From positions 1 through 21,584 of the forward strand of contig JAUWBH010000099.1 of NCBI GenBank assembly GCA_030605085.1: DNA of 21,584 nucleotides, written 5' to 3'. This stretch comes from Promethearchaeota archaeon. Lineage in GTDB: Archaea > Asgardarchaeota > Lokiarchaeia > Sigynarchaeales > SOKP01. The notes under the pieces are model-generated. The model was given only the letters and a program-made list of their open reading frames with translations. It was not told the DNA's origin and searched no databases. Numbering within the stretch: position 1 is the stretch's first letter; every line of letters starts with the position of its first letter. Position numbers and translations under genes: made by a program. This document shows, one piece after another, positions 15,588 to 21,584 of this stretch.

Positions 15588-16091
15588 ATGAAAAAATATT
15601 TAAATGAAAAATTTAAAGTTAATATAAATAATAGTCTATTTTTTTTATTAGGATGTACACATTCCATGCTCGACTCAACGAATCTTAATAAAATATTATA
15701 CAACTTAGAAAGTGCTGATGCGGATTCTGTAGAGTTATTTGAAAAAATTATAAAGTATGGAATAAGATTTGCGCAAAATACTAATGAACTTAAAGAAGAA
15801 CTTCTCGATTTTAATGATACATATCAATTTTGTTTAATTGGTATTAACTATAATTTTTGGGTCAAAATTTCTAAAGGCTCGATAATATATAAGAATGGAA
15901 TTAACGACGAAGCAGTAGCTAAGTTTATTTTGTCTAAAAATATTATGTTAAAAATTATTAAACGCGAATTATCGATTTCGGAAGCCTATATGAGAGGGCA
16001 CCTCAAAATCCGCGGTAATTTATCTTCCGCCATCAAATTTAGAAATTTTGTGATGTTCCTTTTTAAATATCTGAATCATTACCACATATAA
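15588..16091 (+). CDS. Divergent SCP2-like protein (paralogue)
   Basis: This 167-residue protein matches the SCP2 gene at 13069-13503 segment by segment. VELFEKIIKYGI matches VLKMLEFFKQVG, NELKEELLDF matches EDLKEELEDM, YNFWVKISKGSIIYKNG matches AKFWITAKNGVIEYGEG, and ISEAYMRGHLKIRGNLSSAIKF matches TSAYMAGDITVEGNLQDAMAF. It should bind a lipid in the cytoplasm. It differs in being basic rather than acidic and in carrying ~30 extra N-terminal residues with two Leu/Phe-rich stretches (NNSLFFLLGCTHSML). Codon use is much more AT-biased than in its paralogue. The start is the ATG that follows a stop-rich leader. It lies between two tRNA genes. Confidence 0.72.
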   Translation: MKKYLNEKFKVNINNSLFFLLGCTHSMLDSTNLNKILYNLESADADSVELFEKIIKYGIRFAQNTNELKEELLDFNDTYQFCLIGINYNFWVKISKGSIIYKNGINDEAVAKFILSKNIMLKIIKRELSISEAYMRGHLKIRGNLSSAIKFRNFVMFLFKYLNHYHI

Positions 16092-16201
16092 AATAAACAA
16101 GCATCAACATTTATAATAAATTTTTTTAGAGATATTTAATAAAAATATAATAACGCCAAAACCCTAAAAAAACTAAATTATCTTTAACAAAAAGATTTTT
16201 A

Positions 16202-16305
16202 GGGCCTGTAATCTAGTCTGGATAGGGTACCCGGCTTCGGACTGGGATTTTTGGTGGAATATTCTGCTAAACCTAAGGTCGGGGGTTCGAATCCTCCCAG
16301 GCCCA
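16202..16305 (+). tRNA. tRNA-Arg(TCG) with 29-nt insertion near the variable loop
   Basis: The acceptor GGGCCTG pairs with CAGGCCC, with discriminator A and no encoded CCA. The D stem is ATCT/GGGT and the anticodon arm CCCGG-CTTCGGA-CTGGG, giving TCG at 16237-16239. The T arm is GGGGG-TTCGAAT-CCTCC. Between the anticodon and T stems lie 34 nt (16247-16280) where about five (A..GGTC) are expected, so ~29 nt are extra, approximately 16248-16276. A noncanonical archaeal intron is the likeliest explanation. The TTTGG/CTAAA pairing inside the insert is suggestive, but I could not draw a strict bulge-helix-bulge. The mobile region begins just downstream. Confidence 0.85.
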
Positions 16306-16339
16306 CTTAATATTTCTACCATTTTGGTACATCACAATT

Positions 16340-16366
16340 ATTTTTAACGACCATTCCGTTAAAAAT
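16340..16366. repeat. Perfect 10-bp inverted repeat, 7-nt loop
   Basis: ATTTTTAACG and CGTTAAAAAT flank ACCATTC, 35 nt after tRNA-Arg. It could terminate the tRNA transcript, or be a binding site for the recombinase or its accessory protein near an attachment site. Confidence 0.55.
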
Positions 16367-16440
16367 CTTAAAACAGGGACCTCTAATCTTTGATAAATTA
16401 GGTTGCCTTAATTAAGGAGTGTGTGTAGGAAACTGCACCT

Positions 16441-16539
16441 ACATATCACCCAATGTTCATTAAGCTAAAGATAGGGAAAAACTAATAATCGTTTAAATAA
16501 TTAGGATTAGGTTGAAATTCAGGATAAGAAAAAGAAGAA
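16441..16539 (-). pseudogene. Remnant of a tyrosine-recombinase 3' end (direct repeat copy A)
   Basis: This 99-bp stretch is about 90% identical, without gaps, to 18991-19089. On the minus strand it still encodes the last residues of the recombinase, S-S-F-S-Y-P-E-F-Q-P-N-P-N-Y-L-N-D-Y plus stop, versus ...N-Y-L-N-D-N in the intact gene. It also includes ~40 bp of downstream sequence. No other part of a recombinase gene is attached; the hypothetical at 16547 begins directly beyond it. It is either the scar of an earlier related integration or a recombination site duplicated with the recombinase end. Confidence 0.8.
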
Positions 16540-16546
16540 TTGTAAA

Positions 16547-17158
16547 TTAAAACAAATTTTTTCTACCTAATTTTCTTAATACTTTTTCATTAAATTCTTC
16601 CTTGTCTATTTCTCCCGCTTTATATGATTTCCAAATCTTTCGAATTCTTTTCCAATTCGACATCAACTCTTCTTTCAAAAAATTTTCGAGAGCTTCAAGT
16701 TTCTCGTTTATTTCCCATTCAGCAATTCGAGCAAGAAAAACTTGTGCTTTGTTAGGAGTCCTTCTCCTTATAGCGCCGTAATCTAAAATCCCAATAACAT
16801 CCGTATGGGCCTGGTTTCCTTCATATGTTTTAGTTTTTGGATCGGGAGTATGTTTTATTGTGAGCTTAATAGTCTTGTCCCTTTTCCTTATGTCTCTAAC
16901 TGCAAGATTGACAACACCATAATCTTCAGGATTATTAACGTCTCTTTTTTGTGAATCATGAGGAATTGCATATTTTGACCAATCCGCTGACATCCCTTCA
17001 CCATTATTTTTAAAAGAGCTTGGAGATTTTCTTGCAGGATCTTTTGTTTTAATATATTGCGTATTGATTCTACGATATAAAAGGTAAAGTTTGAAAAAAA
17101 AACTTCTATTTCTTATATATTCCGATTTCCAATTAGTTAGAGGAAGTTCCCCAGCCAT
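16547..17158 (-). CDS. Unknown-function protein C of three-gene cassette
   Basis: This is a 203-residue protein without a name I can give. Patterned segments are LLYRRINTQYIKT (30s), SSFKNNGEGMSADWSKYA (47-64), EDYGVVNLAVRDIRK (78-92), IKHTPD (101-106) and NQAHTDVIGI (115-124). The last ~50 residues are Lys/Glu-rich helix. The spread of W, H, D and aromatic residues looks like a conserved enzyme or binding fold. I recall bacterial proteins with the same RRI / SvdW-kY / v-H-P / N-aH-d-v-G layout but no assigned function. It is the last gene of the operon; its ATG lies 22 nt inside the preceding gene, suggesting translational coupling. It ends 8 nt before recombinase remnant A. Confidence 0.68.
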   Translation of the reverse strand: MAGELPLTNWKSEYIRNRSFFFKLYLLYRRINTQYIKTKDPARKSPSSFKNNGEGMSADWSKYAIPHDSQKRDVNNPEDYGVVNLAVRDIRKRDKTIKLTIKHTPDPKTKTYEGNQAHTDVIGILDYGAIRRRTPNKAQVFLARIAEWEINEKLEALENFLKEELMSNWKRIRKIWKSYKAGEIDKEEFNEKVLRKLGRKNLF

Positions 17159-17760
17159 GATAACACCGTATTTATTTTATCATATTCAGCAAATCCATCC
17201 AATATATTCTTTCCGTAATCATCTCCATAATAACTTACAGGTTTATCTATCTCTTCTGGAAAAGTTAAATGCAATTCAAATTTTTTCGTCTTCCAGTGAA
17301 AATCAATACTTCCCCCTTCACCTGGATCGATATACGGAACAGGAATATTTTGATGATACCATTTAAAGTAATTATTAGCAAGTGTCATTAAAAAAGAGAT
17401 TGCTCTATCCCAAGTCTCTCTCTTATATCCCTTGCTATTTTTCCCATCCCAACCATTCCTTAAGTCTAAGATAGACTTGGATTCTTCGATTTCCTGAGAT
17501 AATTCAACGGGTATTTTTAGAGAAGGTTTATTTTTTTTGTAATGTAGATAATTCCCGTAAACCCATCTGCATAATGGATTATCTTCTTCTTTTAAGGAAG
17601 TTGCTACTGTTACAATAATCGTTTCTGCTGACACCGAACCAATTTGGGCGCAGGAGTACTGAACAGCACTTATAGGTTTTTTAATTTTTTCTTCACGTCG
17701 TTGAGAAATTTCTCTCTCAAATCTTCTTTTTAAATCCAAACGCATACCAATATTTCTCAT
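17137..17760 (-). CDS. Unknown-function protein B of three-gene cassette (GWDG motif)
   Basis: This 207-residue protein has a basic N-terminus (RLDLKRRFEREISQRREEK) and then LDLRNGWDGKNS (GWDG at 103-106). A helix TWDRAISFLMTLANNYF follows, then VPYIDPGEGGSIDFHW (141-156), paired strands KFELHLTFPE and a final helix. The GWDG and P-x-x-DG-S-I-x-x-x-W layout recalls unnamed bacterial proteins that I cannot tie to a Pfam family from memory. It has no signal peptide or membrane segment. It sits 15 nt after the first cassette gene and overlaps the third, so the three are almost certainly one transcript. No catalytic residues can be assigned. Confidence 0.7.
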   Translation of the reverse strand: MRNIGMRLDLKRRFEREISQRREEKIKKPISAVQYSCAQIGSVSAETIIVTVATSLKEEDNPLCRWVYGNYLHYKKNKPSLKIPVELSQEIEESKSILDLRNGWDGKNSKGYKRETWDRAISFLMTLANNYFKWYHQNIPVPYIDPGEGGSIDFHWKTKKFELHLTFPEEIDKPVSYYGDDYGKNILDGFAEYDKINTVLSWLGNFL

Positions 17761-17775
17761 ATTTTACAACCCTCT

Positions 17776-18447
17776 TTAATCAATATTTATTAACTTTATA
17801 TCTTTATTATTAAGCAACCGTTTAAAGGAATCATCCTTCTTTAATTCTCTATCAATAATTTCATATAAATCTTCAAGATCTTTTTTATCTAAAAAGAGAT
17901 GAATTTTTTTTCTCTTATTATTTTCTACATACTCAATTTTAAATGTATGAATCACCACTCCATATTCAGGCTCCTTTTGGATTTTACCGTAATAATATAC
18001 GGGTCGAAAATCCGTTATCATTCGACTGCTATGATAAATTTTTTCTTGAGTTGTTAACAATCCCTTTGCTTTTGCTTTCATTCCAATAAAGTCGGTATTG
18101 GAAAGAAACTTTTTCCACATATCCTTGAATAGAGCCCAATCGTAATTCTCAGGAATAAAATCCGCCTCATCTATAGCTTTAAGCCCTTTCTCAATGTCCT
18201 CGATAAATTCTTCAACGGGAACATTGTAATCTTCGCAAATCTCATAGAAATCGGAAATTATTTCCAGAACATCCTTAACAATATTAGGATCTAACTTTAT
18301 TTTATCCCCAATTTCTTTCCCTAATTCTGAAAAAGAAACTGTTAATTTATTCTTATTAAGTTCATTAATGAAAAGTCTTGCTTGTTCTGGTGTAAATCTC
18401 AATAGATTTTTAAACATACTATAGAGAACTTTCGGAATTCTTAACAT
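17776..18447 (-). CDS. Unknown-function protein A of three-gene cassette (TDFRPVY motif)
   Basis: This 223-residue protein is the first gene of the operon. Residues ~1-110 are helical and acidic (EQARLFINELNKNK; VEEFIEDIEKGLKAIDE). The second half has MITDFRPVYYYG (143-154), YGVVIHTFKIEYVENNKRKKIHLFLDKKDLEDLYEII (162-198) and a final lysine-rich helix. The T-D-x-R-P-V-[FY] box, a strand ending in HT-x-K-I-x-Y, then L-D-x-x-D-L-x-x-L is a pattern I recall from unnamed bacterial proteins. The function is unknown. The ATG is preceded by GAGCG, a weak ribosome site. Another Met at residue 11 is possible. Confidence 0.7.
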   Translation of the reverse strand: MLRIPKVLYSMFKNLLRFTPEQARLFINELNKNKLTVSFSELGKEIGDKIKLDPNIVKDVLEIISDFYEICEDYNVPVEEFIEDIEKGLKAIDEADFIPENYDWALFKDMWKKFLSNTDFIGMKAKAKGLLTTQEKIYHSSRMITDFRPVYYYGKIQKEPEYGVVIHTFKIEYVENNKRKKIHLFLDKKDLEDLYEIIDRELKKDDSFKRLLNNKDIKLINID

Positions 18448-19031
18448 AAATACTCGCTCTTAGCTAATATTTTTATTTTTATATGAATATTGTTATGAGT
18501 TTAATTTTACTATTTATTTTCATAAATTTCAACTTTAAATTTAAAAAGCCAAATAATATTTGGATTATATATGATTCATTGAAATCAATTTTCATCCCAC
18601 TTTTTTCACATACATCAAGTATCCATAAATGATAATTAAAAGATCTTAGCACCATATTATAATGGGATTCAAGAGTTATAAATTTTTAGATTGATCATTT
18701 TTTGTCCAGTCGCCGTTGCGATGGTGCAAGAACTTTGCTGTGATGCAGATTTTCTTCTTGCGCGTTGGATAGACTTACGCTTATTGTTTTTTGCCACTAC
18801 TTTTAATGTTTTTACATAAAGAATAACAATTTTGTTTCTTTTTATTAATCATTTAATATATTTGAATTTTCTCAAATTAGAAATGGTGTTAATACCATCA
18901 AAATTTACTGTTTATTTGAAGCCATTGACTTTAGAGGATTTATTGCAATCACATTACTATCAAGCAAATTAATTCAATCGTTTAAGAGAAACATATCACC
19001 TAATGTTCATTAAGTTAAAGAGAAGAAAAAG
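18448..19031. other. 584-bp intergenic region between cassette and recombinase
   Basis: Mostly AT-rich. It contains the upstream region of the cassette operon, a GC-richer stretch at 18705-18800 with a small minus-strand frame, and the non-coding 41 bp of repeat copy B. A short dyad ATGGT/ACCAT lies near 18883-18898. No convincing hairpin or tRNA end is seen. Confidence 0.5.
18669..18797 (-). CDS. Possible small basic protein or gene remnant
   Basis: A 42-codon frame from GTG 18797 begins M-A-K-N-N-K-R-K-S-I-Q-R-A-R-R-K-S and ends at TGA 18671-18669. The stretch is clearly richer in GC than its surroundings, and its first half is strongly basic like a nucleic-acid-binding tail. There is no strong Shine-Dalgarno site and no ATG. 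It may be the 5' remnant of a gene from another source left in the element. Whether it is expressed is unclear. Confidence 0.25.
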   Translation of the reverse strand: MAKNNKRKSIQRARRKSASQQSSCTIATATGQKMINLKIYNS

Positions 19032-19089
19032 TTAATTATCATTTAAATAATTAGGATTAGGTTGAAATTCAGGATAAGGAAAAGAAGAA
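18991..19089. repeat. 99-bp direct repeat copy B (recombinase gene end)
   Basis: This copy includes the last ~19 codons of the intact recombinase gene and 41 bp beyond its stop. About ten mismatches and no gaps separate it from 16441-16539. The two copies are in the same orientation and enclose 2.45 kb holding the three-gene cassette. Confidence 0.85.
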
Positions 19090-19757
19090 ACGGAAATTTC
19101 TTTTAGTTCGTAAAAGTCTTCGTAATCTAAAATATAACTTTTTGCTTGAGTAGAATCTAATCCATGGTTAAGAAGGATTTTTCTATCTTCAGGATCTACT
19201 CCTTTTTTCTTTCGATTTTTAATTAATAACCCTCTAAATCTATGCGGGGTGATTTTTACATCGATTTTTAGAAGGTCACATGCTTCATGGATTTTACGCC
19301 TAACAGTCTTTTGAGAGATATATTCCCCCTGGATCACGGGAGAGGGAAATAAATATTCATCACCAGGATACATCAAATCTTTTTGACTAATATATAATTT
19401 TAAATCTGAAACAAAAAATTCTGGAAAAAAATAGATTCCATACGTATCTTCTTGGGTCGTTGTTTTAAGAATATTAAAGATAAATCTATTTTCAAAATCA
19501 ATATTTTGAATTGTTATACTTACCGTTTCCTCTACTCTTGGACCAGACCAAGCGAGTAAACCTGTGATAATATACATTTCAAATTGCTCAAAGTAAAAAT
19601 AATTAAGCAATTTAAGCGCATGATTATAGGCGATCTTCTTTTTTCTTTTTTTAATATCATCCAAGGTTATTTTTTCTTTATCAAATTTATATAATTCTCT
19701 ACCGGGAACTGGATTTAACAACTCTTCCTTTTTAATCCCAAAAATCATTTCAAACAT
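19032..19757 (-). CDS. Tyrosine recombinase / integrase
   Basis: This 241-residue protein is nearly all catalytic domain. The active-site set appears in order: R74 in WSGPRVEETVSI, a lysine in NILKTTT (98), H172-x-x-R175 in PHRFRGLL, H198 in LLNHGLDS and Y208 in AKSYILDY (Y212 is an alternative). That is the R-K-H-R-H-Y set of phage and archaeal-element integrases. The N-terminal arm- and core-binding part is short (~50 residues). The C-terminal tail PYPEFQPNPNYLNDN is duplicated next to tRNA-Arg. The start overlaps the end of the upstream ribbon-helix-helix-like gene by 13 nt, so both are co-translated. It probably drives integration of this element, with tRNA-Arg a plausible target. Confidence 0.85.
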   Translation of the reverse strand: MFEMIFGIKKEELLNPVPGRELYKFDKEKITLDDIKKRKKKIAYNHALKLLNYFYFEQFEMYIITGLLAWSGPRVEETVSITIQNIDFENRFIFNILKTTTQEDTYGIYFFPEFFVSDLKLYISQKDLMYPGDEYLFPSPVIQGEYISQKTVRRKIHEACDLLKIDVKITPHRFRGLLIKNRKKKGVDPEDRKILLNHGLDSTQAKSYILDYEDFYELKEISVSSFPYPEFQPNPNYLNDN

Positions 19758-19993
19758 TTTCTCGCCTTAAAATAGTCGTAAAAAATCCGTTCCAACACGC
19801 CTGTTTCTACTTGTATTGAACATTTGTATAAATCCATAATATCTCCGAGTTCTTTTGCAATAAATTTATCGACGGGACAATTGATAAATTCGCAAAACTT
19901 TTTTATCTGAGCCAATAAAGAGGACTCTAATCTTAGCTCAATTACATGAGGTTTTTGGGGCTTTTTCTTATTTTTTTGTTCCATACCAATCAT
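19745..19993 (-). CDS. Ribbon-helix-helix-like small DNA-binding protein
   Basis: This 82-residue protein has a basic N-terminus (KNKKKPQKPH), a strand VIELRLES, a helix LLAQIKKFCEFIN, a turn with C-P-V and a second helix DKFIAKELGDIMDL. That strand-helix-helix order fits ribbon-helix-helix DNA-binding proteins. A C-terminal helical tail follows. Its stop TGA overlaps the recombinase ATG region by 13 nt, so it probably acts as an excisionase or repressor for the recombinase. The alternative is that it is a separately encoded core-binding piece of the recombinase itself. A Met at residue 4 could also be the start. Confidence 0.6.
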   Translation of the reverse strand: MIGMEQKNKKKPQKPHVIELRLESSLLAQIKKFCEFINCPVDKFIAKELGDIMDLYKCSIQVETGVLERIFYDYFKARKCLK

Positions 19994-20064
19994 ACTTTTT
20001 TTAGTTTGTCTCGGTCATAGTGGGATCACTATTGATCTCATTAAGTATTAAAAACACAATATTA

Positions 20065-20077
20065 ACTTATAAATATT
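20065..20077 (+). promoter_or_regulatory. TATA-like promoter of the AbrB-like gene
   Basis: ACTTATAAATATT lies ~55 nt before ATG 20129, in the gap shared with the divergent recombinase operon. A transcript start about 25 nt downstream would give a short leader. Confidence 0.4.
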
Positions 20078-20128
20078 ATGATATCATTAATGAAATTAAT
20101 ATGAAGCATACAAAATTTATGATTAAAA

Positions 20129-20338
20129 ATGAATGGAAAAACCACAACATATCTTTTTTATGAATCAAATAAACAAAGCATAATAACAATTCCAGTTAGT
20201 ATGGCTAAAGGATTAAATTGGAAACATAAAGATGAAATAAACATCGTTTTCGAGGTTAGAGATGGTCAGAAAGGTTTGTTTCTATTCAAAAAAGAGGAGC
20301 AAATCTATCCAGGGAGAGGAAGTCCAAAAACAAGTTAA
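20129..20338 (+). CDS. AbrB/SpoVT-like swapped-hairpin regulator
   Basis: This 69-residue protein has the AbrB-type segment QSIITIPVSMAKGLNWKHKDEINIVFEV, followed by GQKGLFLFKK. The pattern is strand, I-P-x-x-x-A-K-x-L-x-W-K-x-x-D-x-I, strand, as in archaeal AbrB-like transcription factors and antitoxin DNA-binding halves. Such proteins dimerise through a swapped hairpin and bind operator DNA. It faces away from the recombinase operon and lies 72 nt before the nuclease gene on the same strand, so it could repress either. Whether it is an antitoxin is not decided. Confidence 0.72.
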   Translation: MNGKTTTYLFYESNKQSIITIPVSMAKGLNWKHKDEINIVFEVRDGQKGLFLFKKEEQIYPGRGSPKTS

Positions 20339-20410
20339 TTTTTTTATTTAATTTTCTAATTTTTAATGAGAAATAATTTTTAAGAATAAACAAAAGGAAG
20401 GAAAATTGAA

Positions 20411-21214
20411 ATGATTAATGAATCTTCTGAAAAAATAAAAAAAAACCTTAAAAAAAGTCTAAAAAGAGCAGAAAAATATCTAGAAATTGTAAGAAAAATT
20501 AAAAATCGTCAATGTACAAACATAGAATTTGAATTTCTTCAAGCAAATGGGAAAATATTACAAGATGAGATGGATAAATTTAATTATGGAAGGATACATT
20601 TTAGAAGACCTTTTGGGTTAGGTACTTTTCCAAATCTACCTGCTATTGCAAATTTTCCTGTATTCCTTAAAACTCGAGGAAGTTCAGATGAGGGTTTTGC
20701 TCTAATTCCTGCAATAAAGCAAAATTTGTTAGGTTAAATTCAAGAAATTAAAGAATTGCTTGAAAATCCAGAAGAGATAAGTAAAAGAACTATACAATCA
20801 ACTTTCCAATATTTTATTCAAGATATTTTAAGAAATTTTAGAAAAATTATTTATGAAGAACCTCAAAATGAAAAAGATGTTCAAAAGAGTTTAGAACGGT
20901 TTTTAGCTGTTAAAGAATATAAATTTAAGCGAGAAAAAGAATCAACGGGATTCTCTTCAAAATCTTTCAAACCAGATTTTACTAATGACGATCTTAGCAT
21001 TGCAATTGAAGTTAAGTATATCGATAAGCAAGAAAAAGTATCTGTTTGTGTTGAAGGATTAAGTGCAGATATTATTCCATATTCTGGAAAGTGGAAAAAT
21101 TTATTATTTTTAGTCTATGATAAGGGAGGTAATATTAGGGATGTAGATGAATTTTCTAATGATTTTAGTAGAGATGGTGATATTAAAATTCGATGTATTA
21201 TAATTAAACATTAG
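20411..21214 (+). pseudogene. PD-(D/E)XK nuclease gene interrupted by in-frame TAA
   Basis: A single frame from ATG 20411 to TAG 21212-21214 is broken only by TAA 20735-20737: 108 residues, stop, then 158 more. The first part is a lysine-rich helix followed by FNYGRIHFRRPFGLGTFPNLPAI. The second part has FKPDF and, 11 residues later, AIEVKY, the D...ExK catalytic pattern of restriction-endonuclease-like folds, then strands NLLFLVYD and IKIRCIIIKH. The frame resumes without a shift, so the whole was probably one nuclease of about 267 residues. TTG 20756 could restart translation of the catalytic half, but no Shine-Dalgarno site supports it. AGGAAGG precedes ATG 20411. Confidence 0.68.
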
Positions 21215-21248
21215 ACAAGAAGAATTTCTTTGGGTAAAGTAAAATCTT

Positions 21249-21485
21249 TTACGATATTTTTACCCATATATCTCTGGGATTCATTATTTTTTTTTCTTTA
21301 TCATCTAAGCTACATTTTAACTTTAGAAAAGCACCCTTTGATAATATGGGGAAGATAGCATTACTCCTTATTTCAAAGAGTTTAAGTGAATATATCCCTT
21401 TGTTTATTTTTAATTTAATTTGGCTTTCATTTTTTGTTACATTATGGAGTTGCTCTACAATTTCTCCTTCAATTTCGATTTCCAT
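21249..21485 (-). CDS. Small beta-rich hypothetical protein
   Basis: This 78-residue protein is built mostly of predicted beta strands: MEIEIEGEIVEQLHN, SQIKLKINKGIYSLKLFEI, AFLKLKCSLDD and DIWVKIS. Alternating charged and hydrophobic residues suggest a small barrel or OB-like fold. I do not recognise it. AGTGAT precedes the ATG at a workable distance for a Shine-Dalgarno site. It converges on the broken nuclease gene and may be part of the same mobile region. Its promoter lies in the last ~100 bp of the window, where nothing else is seen. Confidence 0.55.
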   Translation of the reverse strand: MEIEIEGEIVEQLHNVTKNESQIKLKINKGIYSLKLFEIRSNAIFPILSKGAFLKLKCSLDDKEKKIMNPRDIWVKIS

Positions 21486-21584
21486 TTTTTTATCACTTCT
21501 TTTTTAATTTTTTTAAAGTTTTTTAAAAATTAATTCTTAATTAATAAGAATTCGTTCAAACTTTTAAATCTATTCACGAAATTC

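Noticed and set aside
16441..19089. CRISPR array
   Set aside because: Only two long repeat copies 2.5 kb apart, with genes between them; no short regular repeat-spacer series anywhere in the window.
20735..20737. Programmed readthrough or recoding at TAA
   Set aside because: TAA is the least likely stop to be recoded and no stem-loop or pyrrolysine/selenocysteine context is visible; simple nonsense mutation is preferred.
16306..21584. Second copy of the tRNA-Arg 3' end marking the far attachment site
   Set aside because: Scanned for the T-arm and acceptor sequence downstream and found none; the far end may be beyond the window.

Overview
The window is about 30% GC and looks archaeal. Several genes carry AGGTGA-type Shine-Dalgarno sites, TATA-like boxes lie upstream of genes, T-rich runs follow genes, and one tRNA carries an insertion of archaeal-intron size. 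A longin-like protein with a coiled coil, SCP2-type lipid carriers, a CoA-transferase/GNAT fusion and a cobalamin radical-SAM enzyme together suggest an Asgard (Lokiarchaeia-like) archaeon. The lineage is inferred from gene content; no ribosomal marker is present.

Positions 1-15.4 kb are ordinary chromosome with short, mostly single-gene transcription units. In order they hold a transposase fragment at the left edge, a 4-oxalocrotonate tautomerase-like gene with an apparent AUU start, a TatD hydrolase, a small hypothetical, an N-formylglutamate amidohydrolase-like enzyme next to a four-helix membrane protein, a B12/radical-SAM protein and a decayed mutY. These are followed by a CoA-transferase/GNAT fusion, the longin-like protein, a helical hypothetical, an HtpX-type membrane protease with an extra C-terminal domain, a U32-family protein, an SCP2 protein and an MFS transporter.

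At 15.4-16.3 kb lie tRNA-Asp(GTC), whose T-arm is partly duplicated, a divergent second SCP2 paralogue, and tRNA-Arg(TCG) with a 29-nt insertion near the variable loop.

From tRNA-Arg to the right edge the sequence looks like an integrated mobile element. It has a tyrosine recombinase overlapping a ribbon-helix-helix-like gene, an AbrB-like regulator, and a PD-(D/E)XK nuclease gene broken by an in-frame TAA. Inside it a three-gene operon of unrecognised proteins (16.5-18.4 kb) lies between two 99-bp direct repeats. Each repeat carries the 3' end of the recombinase gene, one as part of the intact gene and one as a remnant next to tRNA-Arg. I recall similar proteins as unnamed bacterial families, and this operon is the best candidate here for an undescribed system.

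Three genes (tautomerase, HtpX, mutY) lack an ATG/GTG/TTG where homology or the Shine-Dalgarno site places the start. Either rare AUU/AUA starts are used or some of these genes are damaged.
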